Below are positions 8,117-15,753 of a stretch of DNA of 37,322 nt, in pieces. The first letter of the stretch is position 1. Each line of letters opens with the position of its first letter. The position numbers and the translations under genes were made by a program. The stretch covers positions 1 through 37,322 of the forward strand of contig NZ_AKIY01000203.1 in assembly GCF_000282615.1 (NCBI RefSeq), in the 5' to 3' direction. The stretch is from Bradyrhizobium sp. YR681 (lineage in GTDB: Bacteria; Pseudomonadota; Alphaproteobacteria; Rhizobiales; Xanthobacteraceae). The notes below the pieces were generated by a model. It was not told the origin of the DNA and did not search any database. It worked only from the letters and a program-made list of their open reading frames with translations.

Positions 8117-8878
8117 ATGCCGGACCACATCCGCCAGATCCGGCCCTTCGTATCGGCCGTCCTGCTCGCGCTATTGGGCGCGACGCTCGGGGCCTGTAGT
8201 GGCGGCGATTTCGGCCGTACCCGCGAGAGCATGCGCAGCGACGACATGCATCGCTGGCTCGGCACCGAGGTCACCGCGAGCGTCGGCCTGAAGCCGTCGC
8301 AATTCCAGCTCACCGACGCGGAGCGCCAGCTTCGCGACCTCGCTTATCCCCTGATCGAGCCGCCGCTGTCGCGCCCCGCCTGGAAGAGCGTGTTCGGCGA
8401 CTACAAGGCCTTGCCCTCGCCGTGGCGGCAGAAGGTCGTGTTCGACCGCACCATGTATGGCCGCACGCTGATCGACGAGCCGCACCGCTCGCATTCCTCG
8501 CGCTATGCGCAGCTGATCGAGGACGTGCGCAACGACACCACCCGTTTCGAGCCGTTCTTCGCCTCCGCGATCAAGGTCATCGACCTCGACAAGAAGCGCA
8601 ACGCCAGCATGGCGCGCGTCTCCGAGCTCTCTGCGAAGGAGCGGGAGGACGCGGTCGAGCGCATGCAGGAGAACTCGCTGATCATCCAGTGGGTGCAGCA
8701 GTGCCTTGAGCAGCGCGTCTCGTCCTATCGCTGGGCGCTGGAGCGCCTGGTGATCCAGGCGCCCGACGGCATGGCCGCCGATGCCGACCGCCTGATCGGC
8801 GAGCTCGCAGCCCAGACCGCCAACCCGCCGGTCCAGGCGCAGCCGCCTTACGGCCGCGCGGTGGTCTCGAAGGGCTAG
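8117..8878 (+). CDS. Predicted lipoprotein of unknown function
   Basis: The 253-residue protein starts with a basic n-region, a hydrophobic stretch (FVSAVLLALLGATLGAC) and a lipobox LGAC with Cys27 followed by Ser and Gly, so it is probably lipidated in the envelope. The mature part is helical and rich in charged residues (SQFQLTDAERQLRDLAYPLI; REDAVERMQENSLIIQWVQQ), with two regions likely to form long helices. No catalytic motif is recognised. It follows the 62-residue gene by 16 bases. No gene downstream on the same strand is close enough to be clearly linked. Confidence 0.75.
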   Translation: MPDHIRQIRPFVSAVLLALLGATLGACSGGDFGRTRESMRSDDMHRWLGTEVTASVGLKPSQFQLTDAERQLRDLAYPLIEPPLSRPAWKSVFGDYKALPSPWRQKVVFDRTMYGRTLIDEPHRSHSSRYAQLIEDVRNDTTRFEPFFASAIKVIDLDKKRNASMARVSELSAKEREDAVERMQENSLIIQWVQQCLEQRVSSYRWALERLVIQAPDGMAADADRLIGELAAQTANPPVQAQPPYGRAVVSKG

Positions 8879-8921
8879 GACGTCTTGCGAGCGCCCGCCC
8901 GTTGGCGAGCGGGCTTGCGTC

Positions 8922-9275
8922 GCTGCTTCCGCAGCTTCCGACAAAATCCTTTAGCGCATCCACGAGCGGCACGGACGCTCGGCAGGCAAGCCCGACATCG
9001 CGCTTCACTTTGACCTCGATCTCGCGCACGGCGACATCGGGATTGCCGCGCGCAATACCTTCCGGGACGATGGCGATGCCGACGCCGGCCGCGACCAGCG
9101 CATGGACCGCAGGATGCGGATCGACAACCAGGCCCGGCTGCGCGCGCTGAAGCTGAACCACGGCGACCGCGTCAGCATCGTCAACAGCCATGATCCCGCG
9201 GACTACGAGCGATGCCGGTGCGGAGGGCATTCGCTGTCGTGAGACGCGGTGTCCGGCCAACGGATGGACCCAAGT
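8922..9275 (-). pseudogene. Fragment of a LysR-family regulator (C-terminal effector domain)
   Basis: The minus-strand frame reads through VVRGIMAVDDADAVAVVQLQ, then AVHALVAAGVGIAIVPEGIA and a terminal VPLVDALKDFV. This is the last third of a LysR effector-binding domain, including the conserved GxGIAxxP turn. The helix-turn-helix and first half of the effector domain are missing, and the frame runs without a natural stop into the antisense of the neighbouring lipoprotein gene. I read it as a decayed remnant. What it regulated is not recoverable. Confidence 0.6.
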
Positions 9276-9340
9276 GCTGACAATTCGTGCTAAGGATGTC
9301 GCCTCAACGCCAGGCGGAACCTGCAGGTGGGACCATCGAC

Positions 9341-9799
9341 ATGATTTGTCAGCAGTCTCGTGATCGGTTGGCTCTGGCGCTTCGGCGCTACGCGGCCGGA
9401 CGTATCAGTAACGACGATTTGGCCGACATCGACGTTGATTGGCGGGATCGCGGCGCAGTTGCGGTCCAGCAGATGGCGTGGCGCCTTTACGACGATACCA
9501 GGCACCACTACGCAACAGGCAGACACGCGATAAATAGCGACGGCAAGCGGGTCATCGCAAGGTGGATCGTGTTCTTGCACAGTGACAGGGAATATCTTTG
9601 GCCTGACTATTCTTTCATCCAGATTATCAACTGGCCTTTCAACTTGTTGACCCTTGGCTGGTGGGAGCGCCGCAAGAACGTTCGTCGCGAGGAGTTCGAG
9701 CAAGCGGGCGACTTTGCTGCATGGCCGTTTATCGCGGTGACCGACCTCGAAGCTCAAATGCCGCGATACCTGTCAGGACACCGTCGGTCCGGCGCATAG
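9341..9799 (+). CDS. Conserved-looking hypothetical protein (152 aa)
   Basis: The ATG at 9341 has AGGTGGG about nine bases upstream and is better than a GTG at 9287. The soluble product starts with a short helical segment (SRDRLALALRRYAAGRISND). A DDLADIDVDWRDRGAVAVQQ block, a Trp-rich middle (IVFLHSDREYLWP; INWPFNLLTLGWWERRK) and an acidic/aromatic end (FAAWPFIAVTDLEAQMPRYL) follow. I recall similar short cytoplasmic proteins in rhizobia but know no function. It is flanked by a LysR remnant and a GFA-family gene on the other strand, so it appears to stand alone. Confidence 0.65.
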   Translation: MICQQSRDRLALALRRYAAGRISNDDLADIDVDWRDRGAVAVQQMAWRLYDDTRHHYATGRHAINSDGKRVIARWIVFLHSDREYLWPDYSFIQIINWPFNLLTLGWWERRKNVRREEFEQAGDFAAWPFIAVTDLEAQMPRYLSGHRRSGA

Positions 9800-10083
9800 C
9801 GCAACTGCCTCAAGCGAAATCCGGTCGGCTCAGCGGCAGCCAGAGTGTGGTTCATCCGGATCCCACTGCGCTTCAGCGCGGGAGCACATGCGCAATCGCG
9901 AACAGCGTTCGCTGGCGTTGTTGCTGATTGCGGAGTTCGCCCGCGAGCTTCAGCGCTGAGGCAACATCCCCCTCCCTGGCAGCGCACAATAGTGCCGGTG
10001 ATCTCCGTGGTCGATTGCGCCAGGCGCTGCGCTTCGGCGATCTCGTCGCGTCGCGGCGCGTCCCACAGCGTCACGGCTTTCGG

Positions 10084-10524
10084 TCATGTCGAGGAGCCCT
10101 CGTCGGCCGGGATGAAGCGGAGCGTGCCGGCCCGGCGCGTCGGCTTGCCGGTGTCGTTGGTGTGATTGATGCCGTCCATGACGGGCACTTCAGCGAAATC
10201 GAACGGGCTGACCCCGTCGAGGCACGCCACGTTGACGGCATAGAGGCTGGTGTCGGACCGCCGCTGGTGGTGCGTGTAGATTCCGCAGGCCGAGCAGAAG
10301 AAGTGCTGCGCCGATCCGGTGTGGAAGCGGTAGCTCGTCAGCGCATCCTCGCCCCTCAGGAACCTGATCCCGCCCATCTCCGCCATGGTGACGACGGCGC
10401 CGCGCATGCGGCAATAGGAGCAGGTGCAGCGGCGGATCGCATTGAAGCCGTCGCTGAGCGTCACCTCGAAGCGGACCGCGCCGCAATGGCACTGTCCGGC
10501 CCGAACGTTTGCGTCGTCCACCAT
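10084..10524 (-). CDS. GFA/CENP-V domain protein (glutathione-dependent formaldehyde-activating enzyme-like)
   Basis: The 146-residue protein carries the three zinc-binding Cys clusters of the GFA fold: GQCHCGAVRFEV near the start, CTCSYCRMRG in the middle, and FFCSACGIYTHH after it. Founding family members bind glutathione and were proposed to speed S-hydroxymethylglutathione formation from formaldehyde, but most bacterial paralogues have unknown substrates. The length is normal for the family. Nothing nearby suggests a C1 pathway, so the substrate is unknown. The ATG at 10524 puts the first Cys cluster at the expected place. Confidence 0.88.
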   Translation of the reverse strand: MVDDANVRAGQCHCGAVRFEVTLSDGFNAIRRCTCSYCRMRGAVVTMAEMGGIRFLRGEDALTSYRFHTGSAQHFFCSACGIYTHHQRRSDTSLYAVNVACLDGVSPFDFAEVPVMDGINHTNDTGKPTRRAGTLRFIPADEGSST

Positions 10525-10699
10525 GCTGCCTGTATCTCCTGCCAGGATCGGTTCCGCCGAGCAGCCATCAAGCTCTGCGCGAGCGAGCCCGTTCCTTGAT
10601 GATGGCCTTGTTTAGCTATTTTGCCCGAGGTGTCAAAGGCGGTTGCCCGAAGCTTGTTCCCGCGAACAACGCCTCCATCTCGCTGTCGAAGCCGGCCGG

Positions 10700-10870
10700 T
10701 CAAGTCAGTGAAAGGCGCAGCTTCACCGTCCGCGCGATCGCCGCCGGAGCCTCGTCGGGGATGGCGAAGCAGGAACTGGCGTTGATCTCGCACAGGACGT
10801 AGGTATCGGCACCGGAGGCGTCGCGCGGCCCATACAGGAAGTCCGCGTCCCAAATATCGCGGGCGCGTCG
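10700..10870 (-). pseudogene. C-terminal remnant of an ATP-grasp-like protein (Cj0069 type)
   Basis: The minus-strand frame gives DIWDADFLYGPRDASGADTY, then VLCEINASSCFAIPDEAPAA and a stop. The ...WDADFLYGP...YVLCEIN.SS.F.IP.EAP block is what I remember as the C-terminal end of the Cj0069-type family, with the Glu-x-Asn metal/ATP-site arrangement typical of ATP-grasp enzymes. The rest of the protein (over 250 residues) is absent, because arsR begins just upstream on the opposite strand. The remnant was probably truncated when the arsR operon arrived or by deletion. Confidence 0.55.
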
Positions 10871-10910
10871 ATCCTGCAGCCGTGCGCCTGCGGGCATTGG
10901 ACATCCCATA

Positions 10911-10927
10911 ATTCCAATATTCTAGAA
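10911..10927. promoter_or_regulatory. Candidate ArsR operator upstream of arsR
   Basis: ATTC-N4-ATTCTAGAA, with the palindromic core TTCTAGAA, lies about 40 bases before the arsR start. A TTGACA (-35-like) sits at 10934-10939. The same 17-base pattern returns at 11303-11319, before the flavoprotein gene. Confidence 0.55.
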
Positions 10928-10968
10928 ATACAGTTGACAATGGAGCCGTACGAGCACATGGTCCCGCC

Positions 10969-11286
10969 ATGAAGATCGATGACGCAGCAGCGCGTCTGGA
11001 GGCCCTGGGCAACAGGACACGGCTCCAGATTTACCGGGCCCTGGTGCGAGCCGGGCGATCGGGCATGCCGGTCGGCCGCTTGCAGGACAAGCTGAAGATC
11101 CCGGCATCGACGCTGTCCCATCACATCAAGTCTCTGGTCGCGGTCGGACTCGTGAATCAAGTCCGCGAGGCCACGACGCTGATCTGCCATGCCAACTATG
11201 ATTCAATGCAGGGCCTGGTGGATTTCCTGGTGTCGGAGTGCTGCGCGGACGAAGCCGAATGCAAGAACGCCAAGACGGCGGCCTGA
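10969..11286 (+). CDS. arsR: ArsR-family metalloregulator, probable As(III) sensor
   Basis: This 105-residue winged-helix protein begins with RLEALGNRTRLQIYRALVRA and has the recognition helix region PASTLSHHIKSLVAVGLVNQ. The usual ELCVCDL metal box of helix alpha-3 is absent. Instead the C-terminus has ECCADEAEC, giving Cys91, Cys92 and Cys98. The n, n+1, n+7 spacing equals the As(III)-binding triad described for Acidithiobacillus ferrooxidans ArsR (Cys95/96/102). This supports repression of the operon until arsenite or a similar trivalent arsenical binds. It heads a run of four same-strand genes (11336, 12703 and 13847 follow). Confidence 0.88.
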   Translation: MKIDDAAARLEALGNRTRLQIYRALVRAGRSGMPVGRLQDKLKIPASTLSHHIKSLVAVGLVNQVREATTLICHANYDSMQGLVDFLVSECCADEAECKNAKTAA

Positions 11287-11302
11287 TTTTTTTGGCCGAA
11301 AT

Positions 11303-11319
11303 ATTCGATGATTCTAGAA
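11303..11319. promoter_or_regulatory. Second copy of the candidate ArsR operator
   Basis: ATTC-N4-ATTCTAGAA, with ATTCTAGAAT a perfect 10-base palindrome at 11311-11320, lies 17 bases before the flavoprotein start and 17 bases after the arsR stop. Its presence inside the operon suggests a second, separately repressed promoter or a second repressor contact. Confidence 0.5.
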
Positions 11320-11335
11320 TAATGGGAAGAGTGCA

Positions 11336-12706
11336 ATGAGCGATGCAAAGACGGTTGCCATTGTCGGGGCGGGGCCGGTCGGCCTGGCCGCAGCAGCGCA
11401 TGTGCTGGAACGCGGCATGTCGCCCATCGTGCTCGAGGCCGGGCCCGAGGCGGGGCACGCGATCCGTCAATGGCAGCACGTCCAGCTCTTCTCGCCATGG
11501 GAATACAATGTCGACAAGGCCGCCGCGCGCCTGCTGGCGCCCACGGGATGGAATTCGCCGGATCCACAGTCCTATCCGACCGGTGGCGAGCTGCTCGATC
11601 GATACCTCATGCCGCTCGCGACGCGAACGCCGCTGCGCGAAATGATCAGGGCGTCCAGCCGCGTTTCAGCTATCAGCCGTGTCGGCTTCGACAAGGCGAA
11701 GACCAGGGGGCGGGAGCAGGCGCCCTTTGAAATCCGCTATCAGAACGGCAAGGGGCCCGAGGTTCTGCGTGCAGATGCCGTGATCGATACCTCCGGCACA
11801 TGGTTCTCCCCCAATCCGGCCGGCCGCAATGGCTTGCCGGCGATTGGTGAGCCCGAGTGTGGCGATCGTGTCGCCTACGGCATGCCCGATGTGCGAGGTG
11901 CCGGCCGCTCCCGATATGCCGGCAAGACCGTTGCTGTGTTGGGCGCAGGCCACTCCGCGGTTGGTACTCTCATCGATCTCGTACATCTCGCCGACGAAGT
12001 GCCAGGTACGCAGCCTGTCTGGCTGTTGCGTGGCGCCGATCCAGCGAAGGCTTTTGGCGGTGGCCGTAATGACAGGCTCGCTGCGCGCGGCGAACTCGGC
12101 AGTGCCTTCGCGGCGCTTGTTGCCTCTGGGAAGATCAGGGTCGAAACCGAATTCGGCGTCACGCATCTTTCGGACTCCGAAGGTCGCCTCAGGATCGCGG
12201 CAGGCTCCCGTTGCGTTGGACGAAGCGTGGTCGTGGACGAATTGATCGTAGCGACGGGCTTCCGTCCGGACTTTTCGTTCTTGTCCGAACTGCGTTTGCG
12301 GCTTGACCCGGCCATCGACGCGCCGGTCGCTCTCGCACCGTTGATTGATCCCAACGAGCATAGCTGCGGCACGGTGCGTCCGCACGGCGCGCGCGAGCTC
12401 GCGCATGATGAAGCGGGCTTCTACATGGCCGGCATGAAGTCGTACGGCCGGGCTCCGACCTTCCTGATGATGACGGGTTATGAGCAAGTTCGCTCGATTG
12501 CGGCCGATCTCGCCGGCGACAAGGCGGCGGCGGCGAGGGTGGAGCTTGTGCTGCCGGAGACCGGCGTCTGCACACGTGGTGGTGTCGAGGCTGCCGAAGC
12601 CGCAACGGGCTGTTGCGGCGGGCCGGCGAAGGAGGAGACGTCAGCCTGCTGTGCTGCCGATGAAACGGCGAAGCAGTCGGGCGCTGCGGGGTGCGGTTGT
12701 TCATGA
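11336..12706 (+). CDS. FAD/NAD(P)-binding flavoprotein with Cys-rich tail, ArsO-like
   Basis: The 456-residue protein starts with the FAD-binding Rossmann motif (VAIVGAGPVGLAAAAHVLER). A second dinucleotide fold (VAVLGAGHSAVGTLIDLV) is at about residues 198-215, and the ATGFRPD motif that closes many two-dinucleotide flavoproteins is near 325. It belongs broadly with COG2072-like monooxygenases such as those called ArsO in arsenic gene clusters. I do not see the FxGxxxHxxxW/Y fingerprint of Baeyer-Villiger enzymes. After about residue 415 it has a tail with seven Cys (GVC; TGCCGG; ACCA; GCGCS), likely to bind a soft metal or metalloid. The reaction is unproven. GGGAAGAG precedes the ATG. The MFS gene overlaps its stop by 4 bases. 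Confidence 0.75.
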   Translation: MSDAKTVAIVGAGPVGLAAAAHVLERGMSPIVLEAGPEAGHAIRQWQHVQLFSPWEYNVDKAAARLLAPTGWNSPDPQSYPTGGELLDRYLMPLATRTPLREMIRASSRVSAISRVGFDKAKTRGREQAPFEIRYQNGKGPEVLRADAVIDTSGTWFSPNPAGRNGLPAIGEPECGDRVAYGMPDVRGAGRSRYAGKTVAVLGAGHSAVGTLIDLVHLADEVPGTQPVWLLRGADPAKAFGGGRNDRLAARGELGSAFAALVASGKIRVETEFGVTHLSDSEGRLRIAAGSRCVGRSVVVDELIVATGFRPDFSFLSELRLRLDPAIDAPVALAPLIDPNEHSCGTVRPHGARELAHDEAGFYMAGMKSYGRAPTFLMMTGYEQVRSIAADLAGDKAAAARVELVLPETGVCTRGGVEAAEAATGCCGGPAKEETSACCAADETAKQSGAAGCGCS

Positions 12707-13917
12707 CGCAAGTTCCTTCGGGCCAAGCCCGAGGTCCGCTCGCCATCGTGCTCGCGCTCGGCACCGCGCAAACGGTTGCATGGGCGTCGAGCTATTATCT
12801 TCCTGCCATCCTGGCTGCGCCGATTGCGCGCGATCTCGGTCTAGCGCCGACCTACGTGTTCGGTGCGCTCTCGGGAGCGCTCGTCATCTCCGGTCTGCTC
12901 GGTCCGCGCGTCGGGCATGCCATCGACACGTTCGGAGGACGCAGCCTGCTCGCGATCTCGAACCTCGTGTTCGTGGCGGGACTGCTCTTGCTGTCCGTGG
13001 CTCATGGCGCGGTGGTGCTGATCGCGGCCTGGGTGTTGCTTGGGATCGGCATGGGCATGGGCCTTTATGAAGCGGCCTTCGCGACGCTTGCGCGCATCTA
13101 TGGCACCAACGCGCGGCGAACTATCACCGGCATCACCCTGATCGCCGGATTCGCGAGCACGCTCGGCTGGCCGCTGACGACGTGGCTGGCTTCCGAGTAC
13201 GGTTGGCGTATCGCCTGCCAGGTCTGGGCGGTGATCCATATCGTTCTCGCCTTGCCGCTCAATCTCTCGCTGCCGCGCGCCGTCCCGTTGGATCAGCAGC
13301 CGCGACCGGGCACGGGCCAACAACCCGGACGCCAGAGCGAGACTTTCGCAATGGTGCTGCTGGCCTACATGTTTGCCGCCGCAAGCTTCGTCAGTTCGGG
13401 CATCTCGGCCATCCTGCCGACCATGCTGGTTGCGTTCGGTGCGACTCCGGCGCAAGCCTTGCTTGCAGGCGCGTTGGTGGGGCCCGCGCAGGTCGGCGCC
13501 CGCCTTTTGGAGGCCGGATGGCTCGCCCGGTTTCATCCACTGCTCTCTGCAAGGCTGGCCATGCTGATGAATCCGCTCGGCGTCGTTGCGCTGGTCGCGG
13601 GCGGACCCCTGCTCGCGACGACGTTCACGGTGCTGTACGGCGCGGGCAACGGCATCATCACCATTGCCCGCGGGACGCTTCCCCTGGTGCTGTTCGGGCC
13701 GGCCGGATTCGGCCGGCGCGTCGGCATGATCTCGCTGCCCTCTCGAGTAACGGGTGCTGCCGCACCGCTCGCACTGGGGCTGATGGTGGAGCACATCGGC
13801 AGCGGCGCGCTGTGGATCAGCGCACTCGTCTCGGTCTCGGCCTTTTTTGCGCTTCTGCTGCTTCGCACGGAGCAGCCAACATCAAAGCCGCTTCAGGTGG
13901 GAGAACAAAATTCGTAA
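12703..13917 (+). CDS. MFS transporter of the arsR operon (first)
   Basis: The ATG at 12703 overlaps the flavoprotein stop (ATGA), a translation-coupled start. The 404-residue protein has about 12 membrane helices. Its family-like loops include GPRVGHAIDTFGGR between helices 2 and 3, and LASEYGWRIACQVW around helices 5 and 6. MFS exporters occur in arsenic clusters (ArsK and ArsJ are examples), exporting arsenite, antimonite, organoarsenicals or 1-arseno-3-phosphoglycerate. Which substrate applies here cannot be read from the sequence, and no GAPDH gene that would go with ArsJ is present. Export of a product made by the upstream flavoprotein is a reasonable inference. Confidence 0.8.
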   Translation: MTQVPSGQARGPLAIVLALGTAQTVAWASSYYLPAILAAPIARDLGLAPTYVFGALSGALVISGLLGPRVGHAIDTFGGRSLLAISNLVFVAGLLLLSVAHGAVVLIAAWVLLGIGMGMGLYEAAFATLARIYGTNARRTITGITLIAGFASTLGWPLTTWLASEYGWRIACQVWAVIHIVLALPLNLSLPRAVPLDQQPRPGTGQQPGRQSETFAMVLLAYMFAAASFVSSGISAILPTMLVAFGATPAQALLAGALVGPAQVGARLLEAGWLARFHPLLSARLAMLMNPLGVVALVAGGPLLATTFTVLYGAGNGIITIARGTLPLVLFGPAGFGRRVGMISLPSRVTGAAAPLALGLMVEHIGSGALWISALVSVSAFFALLLLRTEQPTSKPLQVGEQNS

Positions 13918-15121
13918 GCTGAGCGGTCGGTCTCTGATTGTCGTGATGTGCCTCGGCCAGGTCGGCAATTTGCTGCCGCATGTGACTTTGTCCGCCAATC
14001 TGGCGCAGCATTTGATGCCGGCATGGGGCCTCTCGGCCGCCGAAGGCGGTCTGATGGCGAGCGGCTACGCGTTCGGCTACATGCTCGCAGTCCCCGTGCT
14101 GACGACATTGACCGACCGGATCGACGCTCGGCTCGTGCTGTTCTGGGGCTCGATCGTCAGCGGACTGGCGACCGCCGCATTCGGCATCTTCGCGCAGGGA
14201 TTCTGGTCCGCGACCGCGATCTGGTCCCTTGCAGGACTTGGGTTTGCCGGCGCTTACATGCCGGGCCTGAAGGCCCTGACGGACCGGCTTCCTGCCGGCG
14301 ATACTTCGAGGGCCGTCACGCTGTACACGTCGAGCTTCTCGGTCGGTGTCGGTCTGTCGTTCCTGGTTGCGCAGGTGATCGCCGACCGCTGGGGATGGCG
14401 GACGGCTTTCCTTGTCACCGGCTTCGGACCGATTGCGATGGTCGTCGCATGCCTTCTGATGCAGGCGCAGCGGCCCGCGCCGAAGGCGGGGCGTCTGCTC
14501 GACTTCGCGCCCGTTTTCGCCAACCGCGAAGCGCTCGGATACATCTTCGGCTACGGCGCCCACTGCTTCGAACTCTACGGCATCCGTACCTGGCTGGTCG
14601 GGTTCTGGACCTTCGTCGTCACCCATCAAGGCGCGCCGTCGTGGCTCAGCCCCGTCGTGCTGAGCTTCTGCTTCGCAGTGATCTCGATGCCCGCCAGCAT
14701 CCTCGGCAACGAGGCCGCGCTGAAATTCGGACGGCATCGGGCGATCACGGTCGTGATGATCGCGTCGGCTTGCGTTGCGCTCGTCATCGGCCTCAACGCG
14801 ACGGCCCCCGCTTGGATGCTCGCACTGCTGCTGCTCATCTATGGCCTGACCGTGCCGGCCGATTCCGGCGCGTTGACGGCCGGCATGTCGGCCGCCGCAG
14901 TGTCCGAGCATCGTGGTGCAACTCTGGCTTTGCATTCGACGGTAGGCTTCGGCCTGTCAGCACTCGGCGCGTGGGGGGCTGGCGCCGCGGACGCGGCCGG
15001 TGGTCCGCAGAGCGCGACCGGCTGGCTGCTGGTGTTCATCGTGCTCGCGGCCGGAATTGCGGTGGGGCCGCTGGTGCTGCTGTGGGCGCGCGCGACTCAA
15101 TCCGGGAAGCTGCGATCGTGA
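13847..15121 (+). CDS. MFS transporter of the arsR operon (second)
   Basis: The protein has 12 likely membrane helices and typical MFS features: SAAEGGLMASGYAFGYMLAV, TDRIDARLVLFWG after helix 2, and IADRWGWRTAFLVTGFG around helices 5 and 6. The start is uncertain. The TTG at 13847 overlaps the previous gene by 71 bases and keeps the basic leader before helix 1 (RKLSGRSLIVV). The ATG at 13946 would shave part of helix 1. A rare ATT at 13910 sits well behind GGTGGGAGAAC. Two adjacent, different MFS genes in one ArsR-controlled unit suggest two substrates or two steps. No experimental role can be assigned. Confidence 0.8.
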   Translation: MRFCCFARSSQHQSRFRWENKIRKLSGRSLIVVMCLGQVGNLLPHVTLSANLAQHLMPAWGLSAAEGGLMASGYAFGYMLAVPVLTTLTDRIDARLVLFWGSIVSGLATAAFGIFAQGFWSATAIWSLAGLGFAGAYMPGLKALTDRLPAGDTSRAVTLYTSSFSVGVGLSFLVAQVIADRWGWRTAFLVTGFGPIAMVVACLLMQAQRPAPKAGRLLDFAPVFANREALGYIFGYGAHCFELYGIRTWLVGFWTFVVTHQGAPSWLSPVVLSFCFAVISMPASILGNEAALKFGRHRAITVVMIASACVALVIGLNATAPAWMLALLLLIYGLTVPADSGALTAGMSAAAVSEHRGATLALHSTVGFGLSALGAWGAGAADAAGGPQSATGWLLVFIVLAAGIAVGPLVLLWARATQSGKLRS

Positions 15122-15191
15122 ACGGGAGACAGCAGGAACGATGGTTCCCCGGGCGGGTTGACGGTAACGTTCAACCCGCAGAGCCCAATGC

Positions 15192-15581
15192 ATGCAGTTG
15201 TTTCCCAATCGGTTGCTCCTCCTCTGGAGCTTGCCGGTCATCATTTTCCTCGGCGGCTGCGACGCGAAGCCCGAATGCGACTCCCCTGAAACGCGAAAGG
15301 CCGTCCTCGACGCTGTCTCGGACGATCATCGCAATCCGCTGGTCGATTTCGCCGCGAAGAATTCGACCGCGAAGGCGAGCCTGGAGAGCAAGAAGCCGCT
15401 CTATCTTCTCGGCGAGAAGATCGTGACGTCTTCGTCCAGCAACGGCAAGCGAACCCTGCAATGCAGCGGCGCGATTTCTGTCGCCGTGGGGGATGTAAAG
15501 GCCTCGAAGGAGATCGAATTTTCCGTCCAGAAATCGAAGGACGGCAAGCTCTCCGTGGCGGTCACGCCATTCCAGTTTTAA
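15192..15581 (+). CDS. Small predicted lipoprotein
   Basis: The 129-residue product has a hydrophobic signal (NRLLLLWSLPVIIFLGGC) with lipobox LGGC at Cys23. A second Cys follows in the mature start (KPECDSPETRKAVLDAVSDD), and the C-terminal part is rich in Ser/Lys beta strands (KEIEFSVQKSKDGKLSVAVT), with one more Cys in LQCSGAISV. The general pattern resembles small periplasmic or outer-membrane lipoproteins of unknown function. It follows the second MFS gene by 70 bases on the same strand, but nothing links it clearly to arsenic export. Confidence 0.7.
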   Translation: MQLFPNRLLLLWSLPVIIFLGGCDAKPECDSPETRKAVLDAVSDDHRNPLVDFAAKNSTAKASLESKKPLYLLGEKIVTSSSSNGKRTLQCSGAISVAVGDVKASKEIEFSVQKSKDGKLSVAVTPFQF

Positions 15582-15753
15582 GGCGTCGGTTGGGTTTGGG
15601 CGTGCGGCATTGTTCCGCGTTTTTGTGCCGCGAAGTCGGGAAGATTCTGCAACGTCAGTTGTCCACACCCACGACGGGCAGTATCGAAGTGCAGATCGCA
15701 CCCACTAGCCATCGATAATTTGCCAACGCCGTCGGCGTCGTCTTGATGGCGGC

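Noticed and set aside
9800..10083. Possible minus-strand frameshifted gene (AREGDVASALKLAGEL segment)
   Set aside because: Only a short helical stretch looks protein-like. There is no start, and a frame change is needed near 9980. Too weak to call.
13948..15426. 492-codon plus-strand frame overlapping the second MFS gene
   Set aside because: Arg-rich out-of-frame shadow; the MFS frame gives a proper 12-helix protein.
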